Assembly: GCA_934647195.1 (NCBI GenBank)
Contig: CAKUFD010000005.1
Coordinates: forward strand, 62,001 to 126,000
DNA from: an uncultured Collinsella sp.
Lineage (GTDB): Bacteria; Actinomycetota; Coriobacteriia; Coriobacteriales; Coriobacteriaceae
DNA length: 64,000 nucleotides
Reading direction: 5' to 3'
The first letter of the stretch is position 1. Each line of letters opens with the position of its first letter. The notes beneath the pieces were generated by a model. That model was not told the DNA's origin, searched no databases, and saw only the letters and a program-made list of their open reading frames with translations. Positions 7,941-14,615 of this stretch are shown here, in pieces. The position numbers and the translations under genes are program-made.

Positions 7941-9005
7941 ATGTCTGACAAGAAGCTGTCTGTCGCATTCATCGGAACGGGCATCATGGGCGCGCCCATC
8001 GCCGGTCACATCTTGGATGCCGGCTATCCGGTCACCGTCTATAACCGCACCAAGGCCAAGACCGACGACCTCGTGTCTCGCGGTGCCGTGTGGGCCGATA
8101 GCCCCGCTGCCGCTGCCAAGGATGCCGATGTCGTCTTTACCATGGTGGGCTATCCGGCAGACGTCGAGGAGATCTATCTCTCCGGCGACGGCTTGCTGGC
8201 TGCCGCTAAGCCCGGCGCTTACCTCATCGACCTCACCACGAGCGCTCCCGAGCTGGCTCGTGACATCGCCGAGGCTGCCGAGACCTACGGCAAGCATGCC
8301 TTCGACTGCCCGGTGACCGGCGGCGATACCGGTGCTATCGCCGGTACCCTTACGCTGATCGTGGGCGCGACGGATGAGGGCATCGAGCCCGTCCGCGACA
8401 TCCTGGAGACGTTCTCTTCCAAGATCTACTGCTTTGGCGGCCCGGGCAAGGGCCAGGCTGCAAAGCTTGCCAACCAGGTGGCGCTTTCCTCCTGCATGGT
8501 GGGTATGGCCGATGCGCTTTCCTTCGCGCAACAGATGGATCTTGACCTCGCCGAGACGCGCGAGATGATTTTGGGCGGCACGGGCCGCTCCGGTGCCATG
8601 GAACAGCTCGCACCCAAGTCGCTCGATGGCGATTGGAAACCCGGCTTCATGGTGACGCATTTCCTCAAGGACCTGCGTCTGGCGCTTGCCACCGCCGAGG
8701 AGAAAGAGCTTGCCCTTCCCGGTGCCGACACCGCATTCACCCTGTACGACATGCTCGATGCCATCGGCGGCAGCAAGCTGGGCACTCAGGCCATCACGTT
8801 GCTGTACCAGGAAGAGGCCGACGCCGTGGCGGCTGGTCTCGACTGGTCGCTCTACAATCCCCCCGTGCACGATGAAGGTGAGCACGAGTGCGGCTGCGGT
8901 CATCACCATGATGACGGCCATGAGTGCTGTGGCGGCCATGGCGATCATCACGGCCATCACGAGGGCGGTTGCTGCTGTGGTGGCCACGGCCACGACGCGG
9001 AGTAG
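7941..9005 (+). CDS. 3-hydroxyisobutyrate dehydrogenase-family oxidoreductase with His/Cys-rich tail
   Basis: NAD(P)-dependent beta-hydroxyacid dehydrogenase family (3-hydroxyisobutyrate, tartronate semialdehyde and related substrates). The 354-residue protein begins with the Rossmann motif IGTGIMGAPIAGHI. It has the substrate loop PVTGGDTGAIAGTLTLIVG and the catalytic Lys region AAKLANQVAL. The family normally ends near residue 300. Here an extra tail of 46 residues contains 13 His and 7 Cys among Gly, Asp and Glu, a plausible metal-binding or sequestering segment. AAGGAG precedes the ATG. A small membrane protein starts 6 bases after the stop, so they are probably co-transcribed. The exact substrate cannot be read. 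Confidence 0.85.
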   Translation: MSDKKLSVAFIGTGIMGAPIAGHILDAGYPVTVYNRTKAKTDDLVSRGAVWADSPAAAAKDADVVFTMVGYPADVEEIYLSGDGLLAAAKPGAYLIDLTTSAPELARDIAEAAETYGKHAFDCPVTGGDTGAIAGTLTLIVGATDEGIEPVRDILETFSSKIYCFGGPGKGQAAKLANQVALSSCMVGMADALSFAQQMDLDLAETREMILGGTGRSGAMEQLAPKSLDGDWKPGFMVTHFLKDLRLALATAEEKELALPGADTAFTLYDMLDAIGGSKLGTQAITLLYQEEADAVAAGLDWSLYNPPVHDEGEHECGCGHHHDDGHECCGGHGDHHGHHEGGCCCGGHGHDAE

Positions 9006-9011
9006 GGCGTA

Positions 9012-9431
9012 ATGGATATCGCTTTTATCGTCTGTTCGCTGCTGCTCTTTGCATTTAGCGTGTACATCGGGTTTCTTATTGGAAACACGGTTGGTATGCG
9101 CGCCGTCACGCGTGCGGATTATTGGAAGATGAACGCCGCTGCCATTGTCATTGCCGTGCTGCTTTCGTTCATCTTGGCCGCCGTCCCGCTGTTTTATTCT
9201 GTGGATGTTGGTCTGCTTGCCGGCGCTATCGTGGGCCTGAAGATGGCCTTTGGTGAGTCGGTGGGCCCGTGGGCCGTGCACGACAAGGCATTTAACGTGA
9301 ATCGCTCGCATCGCGAGACTGCCGAGAAGGGCACCGGGGAGGAGCGCCGTAGGCGCCGTGCCTCCCGTGAGGACGCACCCGACCTCATCTCGGTGGAAAA
9401 GAAGTCCCGCACGTCCGGTTCGCGCAAATAG
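9012..9431 (+). CDS. small membrane protein of unknown function
   Basis: 139 residues with three predicted membrane segments: about residues 4-24 (IAFIVCSLLLFAFSVYIGFL), 42-62 (AAAIVIAVLLSFILAAVPLFY) and 66-80 (GLLAGAIVGL). A cytoplasm-like basic tail follows (EERRRRRASRE and KKSRTSGSRK). I do not recognise the family. It sits six bases after the His/Cys-tailed dehydrogenase and 20 bases before the next gene, so it is likely mid-operon. Confidence 0.7.
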   Translation: MDIAFIVCSLLLFAFSVYIGFLIGNTVGMRAVTRADYWKMNAAAIVIAVLLSFILAAVPLFYSVDVGLLAGAIVGLKMAFGESVGPWAVHDKAFNVNRSHRETAEKGTGEERRRRRASREDAPDLISVEKKSRTSGSRK

Positions 9432-9451
9432 GAACGAAAGGTAGATTGGTC

Positions 9452-10150
9452 ATGGCAGAAGAAATGAAACAGGAGCTTTCCGCCGAGGAGGCCGAGCAGC
9501 TCGCGCTTGTGGAGAACGACCGCGATGCGCTGAGCGCCCTGGTTGACGATCTCTCCGGGCACAGCCGCCGCAAGCGCCAGATGGCCGCTCACGTGATGCT
9601 GCTTGTGGCACAGCGCGAGCCCGAGTTGCTTTCTGAGTTCATTCCCGACCTGATCGATGCGCTCTATCGTCCGGAGGCCCAGACGCGTTGGGAGATCCTC
9701 GATGCTCTGACGCTGCTTGTTCCCGAGCATGCCAAGGAGATCGGTGCCGCCTTTGACGGTGCCGAGGCCGCCCTGTTCGATGACCTTTCTTCGATTCTGC
9801 ATTTCTCGGCCTTCCGTCTGCTCGTCACCTGGGGTGCTACTGAGCGCGGTCGTTCCAAGAAGGTTTGGCCCATTCTCGACGAAGCGATCCAGTGCTATCA
9901 CGGCGATTTGGAATATCGCGATATGCTCGGTTGTCTTCACGAATTCGCCGAGGGCAAGATCGAGGGCGGCGTTGCCGCCGAGCTTGCCGGCCGTCTGCAG
10001 TTCGATGCCGAGAACGGCAAGGGCAGCTATCTCAAGGCGCGTTCTTCTGAAATCTATAACATGCTCGTCAAGCGCTTTAAGCTTGAGAACCCTCAGAAGC
10101 GCGCTCGCATGGTGGCGAAAGCCGACGACCCTGAAGACGATGAGGAGTAA
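9452..10150 (+). CDS. helical HEAT-repeat-like protein
   Basis: A 232-residue soluble, almost entirely alpha-helical protein. Repeated patterns such as SRRKRQMAAHVMLLVAQ, QTRWEILDALTLLV and HFSAFRLLVTWG look like HEAT or armadillo-type repeats. The C-terminus is acidic (DDPEDDEE). No catalytic motif is visible; such proteins usually scaffold partners. A frame opens with TTG at 9446, but ATG 9452 has GAAAGGTAG upstream and is preferred. It ends three bases before the dehydrogenase at 10154, which implies joint expression. Confidence 0.65.
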   Translation: MAEEMKQELSAEEAEQLALVENDRDALSALVDDLSGHSRRKRQMAAHVMLLVAQREPELLSEFIPDLIDALYRPEAQTRWEILDALTLLVPEHAKEIGAAFDGAEAALFDDLSSILHFSAFRLLVTWGATERGRSKKVWPILDEAIQCYHGDLEYRDMLGCLHEFAEGKIEGGVAAELAGRLQFDAENGKGSYLKARSSEIYNMLVKRFKLENPQKRARMVAKADDPEDDEE

Positions 10151-10153
10151 CAG

Positions 10154-11236
10154 ATGACCCACGACGTAGTACTCATTCCCGGAGACGGCATCGGACCCGA
10201 GATCACCTCGGCCATGCGCCGCGTGGTGGACGCTTCAGGCGTCGATATCGCGTGGAACGTGGTGGATGCCGGCGCTGGCGTGATGGACGAGTTTGGCACG
10301 CCGCTGCCCGAGCACGTGCTCGATGCTATTCGCTCCACCAAGGTTGCCATCAAGGGCCCCATCACCACGCCGGTGGGAACGGGTTTTCGCAGCGTCAACG
10401 TGGCTCTGCGTCGTGAGTTCGATCTGTACTCCTGTGTGCGCCCTTGCCTGTCTATGCCGGGTGACGGCAGCCGCTACACCGATATCGACCTGGTGATCGT
10501 GCGCGAGAACACCGAGGACCTGTATGCGGGTATCGAGTTTGACGAGGGTGCGCCCGAGGTGGCCGAGCTCTCGCAGCTCATCGAGGCCTCGGGACAAAAG
10601 ACCTTTAAGTCCGATTCCGCCATCTCGGTAAAGCCCATCTCCGTTTCCGGTTCTCGCCGTATCGTGGAGTATGCCTTTGAGTATGCTCGTCGTTGCGGTC
10701 GCCATAAGGTGACGGCAGTGCACAAGGCCAACATCATGAAGGCGAGTGACGGCTTGTTCCTGCGCGTTGCCCGTGAGGTTGCCGAGCGCTATCCGGATAT
10801 CGAGTTCAACGACAAGATCGTCGATGCCACCTGCATGGGCTTGGTGCAAGATCCGTATGCCTTCGACGTGCTGGTTCTGCCCAATCTGTACGGTGACATC
10901 GTGAGCGACCTTGCGGCGGGCCTCGTGGGCGGCCTTGGTATGGCGCCGGGCGCCAATATCGGTCGCGACATCGCTATCTTCGAGGCGACGCACGGCAGTG
11001 CCCCCGACATCGCGGGCAAGGATATCGCCAACCCCACGGCCGAGATCCTTTCTGCCTGCATGATGCTCGATCACCTGGGCGAGGGTGCCGCTGCCACACG
11101 TATTCGCGAGGCGGTCAAGAAGACTCTTGCCGCCGGGGAAGCGGTGACGGGCGACGTTCGCCGTGCGCAGACCGGCTCCGCCGAGGGATGCGTGGGTACC
11201 CAGGCGTTTGCCGACGCGGTAATCGCCAATCTGTAG
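10154..11236 (+). CDS. NAD-dependent isocitrate/isopropylmalate dehydrogenase family enzyme
   Basis: Oxidative decarboxylase of the beta-decarboxylating dehydrogenase family, most like NAD-dependent isocitrate dehydrogenase (isocitrate to 2-oxoglutarate plus CO2). In the 360-residue protein I see the N-terminal IPGDGIGPEI, the substrate motif VRENTEDLYAGIEF and the Tyr/Lys pair region AVHKANIMKASDG. The metal-binding DLAAGLVGGLGMAPGANIG and the coenzyme loop FEATHGSAPDIAGKDIANP follow. The NTED sequence points to isocitrate rather than isopropylmalate as substrate. No other TCA or leucine gene is adjacent. Homoisocitrate specificity cannot be excluded. Confidence 0.85.
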   Translation: MTHDVVLIPGDGIGPEITSAMRRVVDASGVDIAWNVVDAGAGVMDEFGTPLPEHVLDAIRSTKVAIKGPITTPVGTGFRSVNVALRREFDLYSCVRPCLSMPGDGSRYTDIDLVIVRENTEDLYAGIEFDEGAPEVAELSQLIEASGQKTFKSDSAISVKPISVSGSRRIVEYAFEYARRCGRHKVTAVHKANIMKASDGLFLRVAREVAERYPDIEFNDKIVDATCMGLVQDPYAFDVLVLPNLYGDIVSDLAAGLVGGLGMAPGANIGRDIAIFEATHGSAPDIAGKDIANPTAEILSACMMLDHLGEGAAATRIREAVKKTLAAGEAVTGDVRRAQTGSAEGCVGTQAFADAVIANL

Positions 11237-11248
11237 AGATGCTATTAT

Positions 11249-11280
11249 GTGAGCCGCGATATGGCAGTATCGCGGCTCAC
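11249..11280. other. perfect 13-bp hairpin between genes
   Basis: GTGAGCCGCGATA and TATCGCGGCTCAC form a perfect stem around a 6-base loop, 12 bases after the dehydrogenase stop and about 50 before the next start. No T-run follows on either strand, so it is a poor intrinsic terminator. It could stabilise the upstream mRNA end or regulate the downstream gene. Confidence 0.6.
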
Positions 11281-11330
11281 TGCTGTGTAGCGCAGTCACC
11301 ATGCGCACGGATAAGGAGAATGCACACGAT

Positions 11331-12419
11331 ATGGGTTTGATTCAGAAGAAAAACGACCGTGAAGAGGTCGACGGCATCGAGATCATCGGTCGCGGCGACA
11401 CTCCGGGCGATATCGATGAGAGCGAGGTGGAGCTCGTGGAGGGCACCTCTGCCGAGCACGTGGCCGCCGGCACTACCGCCAAGAAGGAGGCCGAGCGTGC
11501 CGAGCGCAAGATGGCCGAGGACGCAGCGGACGAGAACCTCATGCCCGAGGATGATGACGATGAAGAAGACGAGGACGTCGAGGCCGCTGGTGCGGCCAAG
11601 CGCCAGAAGATCGCCATCGCCATTGCTGCCGTAGCCGTGGTTGTCGCTGCTGTTTTGGGCTATTTCATCGGCTCGGGCGGGTTTGCCCACAAGGGCGCCG
11701 ATTCTGCCTATCTGACGTCCGATCAGCTCGATACCGTTGTGGCTTCGTATTCCTATAACGGCAAGAGCGTCGACGTTACCGCGCGCGAGGCCATCGAGAG
11801 CCAGTACAGCTTGGATAGCGTCAAGCAAAGCGATGACACCTATCCCACGCCTTCTGCCGACATCGTGCTCTCTTATGCGCGCAACCACATTCTGCTTAAC
11901 GAGGCCGAGGCCCGTGGCATTTCCGTCACCGATAAGGAGATGGAGGAGTATGCCGAAAGCGCCCTTGGCATGAGCGATTACAGCCAGATGTCCGAGCAGT
12001 ACGGCGTGACCGAGGACCAGGCAAAGACCATCGTCAAGCAGCAGACCACCATGCAAAAGCTCTACGACGACGTGGTGGGTACTTCGACCGCCACCATGCC
12101 CGATGCTCCCACGCAGCCCGAGGATGGCAACGAGGATACTGCTTCCAAGGACTACGCCGACTACATCATTAAGCTCGCGGGCGATGAGTGGGATGCCGAG
12201 AAGGGCGCCTGGGCCTCCACCGACGGTGTGTACGCGCAGGCGCTTGCCGGCCAGGAGTTCACCGCTGATTCCGCTACGTATGGCCAGGCACTGACTGCCT
12301 ACTACACTGCCTATCAGCAGTATGCGCAGGCTAGCTCTGAGTCCAGCAGCAAGTGGACCGAGTTCGTCAATGGCCTGTATGCCAAGGCGAATATCACCCT
12401 GTACGGCCTGTATCAGTAA
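11331..12419 (+). CDS. membrane-anchored SurA-N-like protein
   Basis: Predicted 362-residue protein with a long acidic N-terminal cytoplasmic region, including a DDDDEEDEDVE run near residues 70-80. One membrane segment (IAIAIAAVAVVVAAVLGYFIG) follows, then an extracytoplasmic helical region of about 250 residues. That region (VTAREAIESQYS, DIVLSYARNHILLNEAEARGISV, VTDKEMEEYAES) resembles the chaperone part of SurA/PrsA proteins, with no PPIase core visible. ATG 11331 has AAGGAG upstream at a rather long 13 bases; ATG 11301 is possible but lacks a site. It may fold or escort exported proteins; that is inference. Confidence 0.7.
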   Translation: MGLIQKKNDREEVDGIEIIGRGDTPGDIDESEVELVEGTSAEHVAAGTTAKKEAERAERKMAEDAADENLMPEDDDDEEDEDVEAAGAAKRQKIAIAIAAVAVVVAAVLGYFIGSGGFAHKGADSAYLTSDQLDTVVASYSYNGKSVDVTAREAIESQYSLDSVKQSDDTYPTPSADIVLSYARNHILLNEAEARGISVTDKEMEEYAESALGMSDYSQMSEQYGVTEDQAKTIVKQQTTMQKLYDDVVGTSTATMPDAPTQPEDGNEDTASKDYADYIIKLAGDEWDAEKGAWASTDGVYAQALAGQEFTADSATYGQALTAYYTAYQQYAQASSESSSKWTEFVNGLYAKANITLYGLYQ

Positions 12420-12437
12420 AGGCACGAGGAAGACGCG

Positions 12438-13673
12438 ATGTCGCTTCGTGTTCTCATAAGTGAATGCCTGCTTGGCGCTCCCGTTCGCTACGACGGGGGC
12501 GCCAAGCCCTCTTTAGCGGTCGAACGTTTGGCAGAGCGCCTGCGCAAGCGCGGGGGAGAAGGGGCGGTAGCCTCTGCTTGTCCTGAGGTCTTGGGCGGCC
12601 TTGCCTGTCCGCGGCCTCCGGCGGAGCGGCGCGGGTTGCGGGTTGTCACGGCCGAGGGCCTTGACGTGTCCCGTGCGTACGCGGACGGTGCTCGCCGTTC
12701 GCTCGATATCGCGCGCGCATGCGGTGCGACTCTTGCTATCCTGAAATCCAAGAGTCCATCGTGCGGCCTTGGCCGCATATACGACGGCACGTTTTCGGGG
12801 CAGCTTCGCGCCGGCTCTGGCGTGACAGCGGCCTTGTTTGAGCAGGAAGGACATATCGTGGTAGCAGACGAGAAGCTTGTTGAGTATTGTGAACCCAGCA
12901 TGGAGCATCCTATCGCGTTGGTGCTGGGTAGCGGCTTGGCTCCGCTTGCCGACGAGGTACGAGTGGTGCGCCGCATCAAATACGAGGACATCGACGGCTT
13001 TCCCACCGAGGCGATTCCTGTTGAGGGGCATCGCTACGAGGTAATCATCGGTACGCTCGAGGGTGTGCCCGTGGTGGTGTATCCGGGCCGTGTGCATCTG
13101 TACCAGGGCTACAGCCCGCTGCAGGTGACTTCGCTCGTTCGCCACGCTCACCGCCTGGGTTGCCGCGACATCATTCTCACCTGCGCTTCCGGCGCTGTTT
13201 CTGCGGTGGCTCCGGGCATGGTGGGCCTCATTACCGATCACATCAACCTTACCGGTCAAAACCCGCTGGCGACTCCTCAGGGCGTCGCTGCTGCCCAGGC
13301 AGATACGCCGTTTATCCCCATGGCGGGCGCCTATTCCGGCTACCTTGCCGAGTTTGCTCGCGCGGCGGCCCGCGACGCAGGCCTACATCTTGCAGAGGGC
13401 GTTTACGCCGGCCTGCTGGGCCCCACGTACGAGACTGCTGCCGAGGTGCGCATGCTCAACACACTGGGTGCCGACTACGTGGGCTGCTCGACGGTGTGCG
13501 AGGCCATTATGGCCAAGGCTTTGGGCATGGAAGTCCTGGGCGTCACGCTTGTGACCAACAAGGCGGGCATGATCGATAACAGCCACGAGGATGCTCTCAA
13601 GGCTGCCGAGAAGGCCGCTGCCGCAACCCAGAGCGTGCTCAAGGGCACGATTTCCTACCTGGGTGGCCACTAA
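12438..13673 (+). CDS. fusion of DUF523/TudS-type desulfurase and purine nucleoside phosphorylase
   Basis: A 411-residue two-domain protein. Residues 1-150 are DUF523, the family of TudS, a [4Fe-4S] enzyme that removes sulfur from thiouracil. The three cluster cysteines are present (C10 in SECLLG, C48 in ACPEVLGG, C109 in SPSCG). Residues 155-411 are a trimeric-type purine nucleoside phosphorylase: LVLGSGLAPL, PGRVHLYQGYSP, GLLGPTYETAAE and GCSTVCEAIMAKALGMEVLG, with Asn in LVTNKAGM as in purine-specific enzymes. The junction (EKLVEYCEPSMEHPIALV) is continuous with no frameshift. A plausible combined role is base release and desulfuration of thio-nucleosides. The domain calls are firm; the joint role is inference. 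Confidence 0.88.
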   Translation: MSLRVLISECLLGAPVRYDGGAKPSLAVERLAERLRKRGGEGAVASACPEVLGGLACPRPPAERRGLRVVTAEGLDVSRAYADGARRSLDIARACGATLAILKSKSPSCGLGRIYDGTFSGQLRAGSGVTAALFEQEGHIVVADEKLVEYCEPSMEHPIALVLGSGLAPLADEVRVVRRIKYEDIDGFPTEAIPVEGHRYEVIIGTLEGVPVVVYPGRVHLYQGYSPLQVTSLVRHAHRLGCRDIILTCASGAVSAVAPGMVGLITDHINLTGQNPLATPQGVAAAQADTPFIPMAGAYSGYLAEFARAAARDAGLHLAEGVYAGLLGPTYETAAEVRMLNTLGADYVGCSTVCEAIMAKALGMEVLGVTLVTNKAGMIDNSHEDALKAAEKAAAATQSVLKGTISYLGGH

Positions 13674-13685
13674 CGGCAGCCAGCC

Positions 13686-13790
13686 GCGACCGGCCGCAGC
13701 ACCGCACCTCGGCGCTCAATCGTCGGGCGCTGCACGCAAGGCGCGGTACCCTCCTCTTTCAGGGCAATCTGCGGCACTCTGGCCGGTCGC
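13686..13790. repeat. R4 hairpin repeat, copy 1
   Basis: A 105-bp element bounded by GCGACCGGCC (13686-13695) and its exact complement GGCCGGTCGC (13781-13790). The inner core (CTCAATCGTCGGGCGC, ACGCAAGGCGCGGTACCC, TCCTCTTTC, CTGCGGC) is nearly identical to that at 57677-57783, while the arms differ. It lies 12 bases after the PNP fusion stop. Confidence 0.8.
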
Positions 13791-13798
13791 TTGTTAAA

Positions 13799-13832
13799 TT
13801 TGTCAGAAAATCGACAGGTTTAATTTGACACA
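13799..13832 (+). repeat. R1 palindromic repeat, copy 1 (diverged)
   Basis: Matches the 34-bp R1 repeat with several changes: TTGTCAGAAAATCGACAGG then TTTAATTTGACACA. The central TCGACAGGTTTA is intact. It lies between R4 copy 1 and the tRNA promoter. Confidence 0.75.
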
Positions 13833-13846
13833 TTTAATGAAGGGTC

Positions 13847-13875
13847 TTGCGCGTCTGCGCACTTACCCGTATGAT
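13847..13875 (+). promoter_or_regulatory. tRNA-Thr promoter
   Basis: TTGCGC at 13847-13852, a 17-base spacer and TATGAT at 13870-13875 give a good primary-sigma promoter. Transcription would start near 13882, about 36 bases before the tRNA. Confidence 0.55.
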
Positions 13876-13917
13876 TATCAACCGTTGACGCGCATGTGCC
13901 CGTCAACCGCATGATAT

Positions 13918-13993
13918 GCCAACGTGGCTCAGCTGGTAGAGCAACGCACTCGTAATGCGTAGGTCAGCGGTTCGAATCCGCTCGTTGGCTCCA
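13918..13993 (+). tRNA. tRNA-Thr (anticodon CGT)
   Basis: Acceptor GCCAACG pairs with CGTTGGC. A D-arm GGCTCAGCTGGTAGAGC, anticodon loop CTCGTAA with anticodon CGT, T-arm with GGTTCGAATCC and an encoded CCA complete a 76-base gene. It decodes ACG. A promoter at 13847 and a terminator at 14006 make it a single-gene unit. Confidence 0.96.
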
Positions 13994-14005
13994 TCGAAAC
14001 GAGGA

Positions 14006-14030
14006 GGGTCCCGGCAACGGGGCCCTTTTT
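14006..14030 (+). terminator. tRNA-Thr terminator
   Basis: GGGTCCC and GGGGCCC with a GGCAAC loop, followed by TTTTT. Confidence 0.85.
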
Positions 14031-14166
14031 GCATACGGGGGAGACGGGGATTCGAACCGATGAGGTCACGAGGCGTGAAGCGGGCAGGCCGGTGGCCTGC
14101 CCGTAGCCGAGCGTGCGAGCGGGCGGCGGCAGCCGGCCGCGTGGCAGCGGATGCCGCAGGCATACG

Positions 14167-14246
14167 CGAATCCGCTCGTTGGCTCCATCGTAAAGGGAAG
14201 GGTCCCGGCAACGGGGCCCTTTTTGCATACGGGGGAGACGGGGATT
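14167..14246 (+). repeat. 80-bp duplication of the tRNA 3' end and terminator
   Basis: Positions 14167-14246 repeat 13973-14052 over 80 bases: the last 18 bases of tRNA-Thr plus CCA, a short variable stretch, the same terminator (14200-14224) and downstream flank CATACGGGGGAGACGGGGATT. Only about 6 positions differ. The tRNA 5' part is absent, so this is no second tRNA. The 114 bases between the copies are non-coding and include a perfect hairpin CGGGCAGGCC/GGCCTGCCCG at 14081-14103. A partial tRNA copy is what an att site or an unequal duplication leaves. Confidence 0.85.
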
Positions 14247-14615
14247 ATGAGCTTGATCGGGGCGCAAAAAGAGTGCTGTCGAGCGTCTTGACCTATAAAC
14301 CCATCGTTTTCCTTGGGTTTTATCTCTCGTGTGGAAGAAAACCAAGACAGATAATTCTGACACTACGTTCATCTTTCTAAAAACGCAATGGTTACTACCA
14401 TTCACCGCCCGATTTCTTACCGTTCGGCAACCAAATCGAAATTTGAAGGCTTTATGAACGAAGTTTGAATCTCCTGTGATATGGTTGTAACCAGTTCCCA
14501 GTGCAACTGGGCACGAAATGCGCGCCAAGAACTCATATGGCCCGCGGAGGGGCCGATATTCGGGCGCAGGTGTGGATCACGAAAACCACAACGAAGAAAG
14601 GTAGGGGGAATCTAA
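14247..14615 (+). promoter_or_regulatory. upstream region of the EIICB gene with candidate GntR operator
   Basis: About 370 bases without a gene and locally AT-richer than the neighbours. TGGTTGTAACCA at 14482-14493 is a near-palindrome, and CCAGTT-N8-AACTGG (14491-14510) is a perfect inverted repeat sharing its half-site with the operator at 17079-17103. The GntR regulator at 18235 is the obvious candidate to bind both. AAGAAAGGTAGGGGG precedes the EIICB start. Confidence 0.5.

Noticed and set aside
13903..14211. Open frame on the minus strand across tRNA-Thr encoding ANERIRTADLRITSALLYQL-like residues
   Set aside because: This is the well-known spurious protein produced by reading the antisense of a tRNA; it overlaps the real tRNA and its duplicated end.
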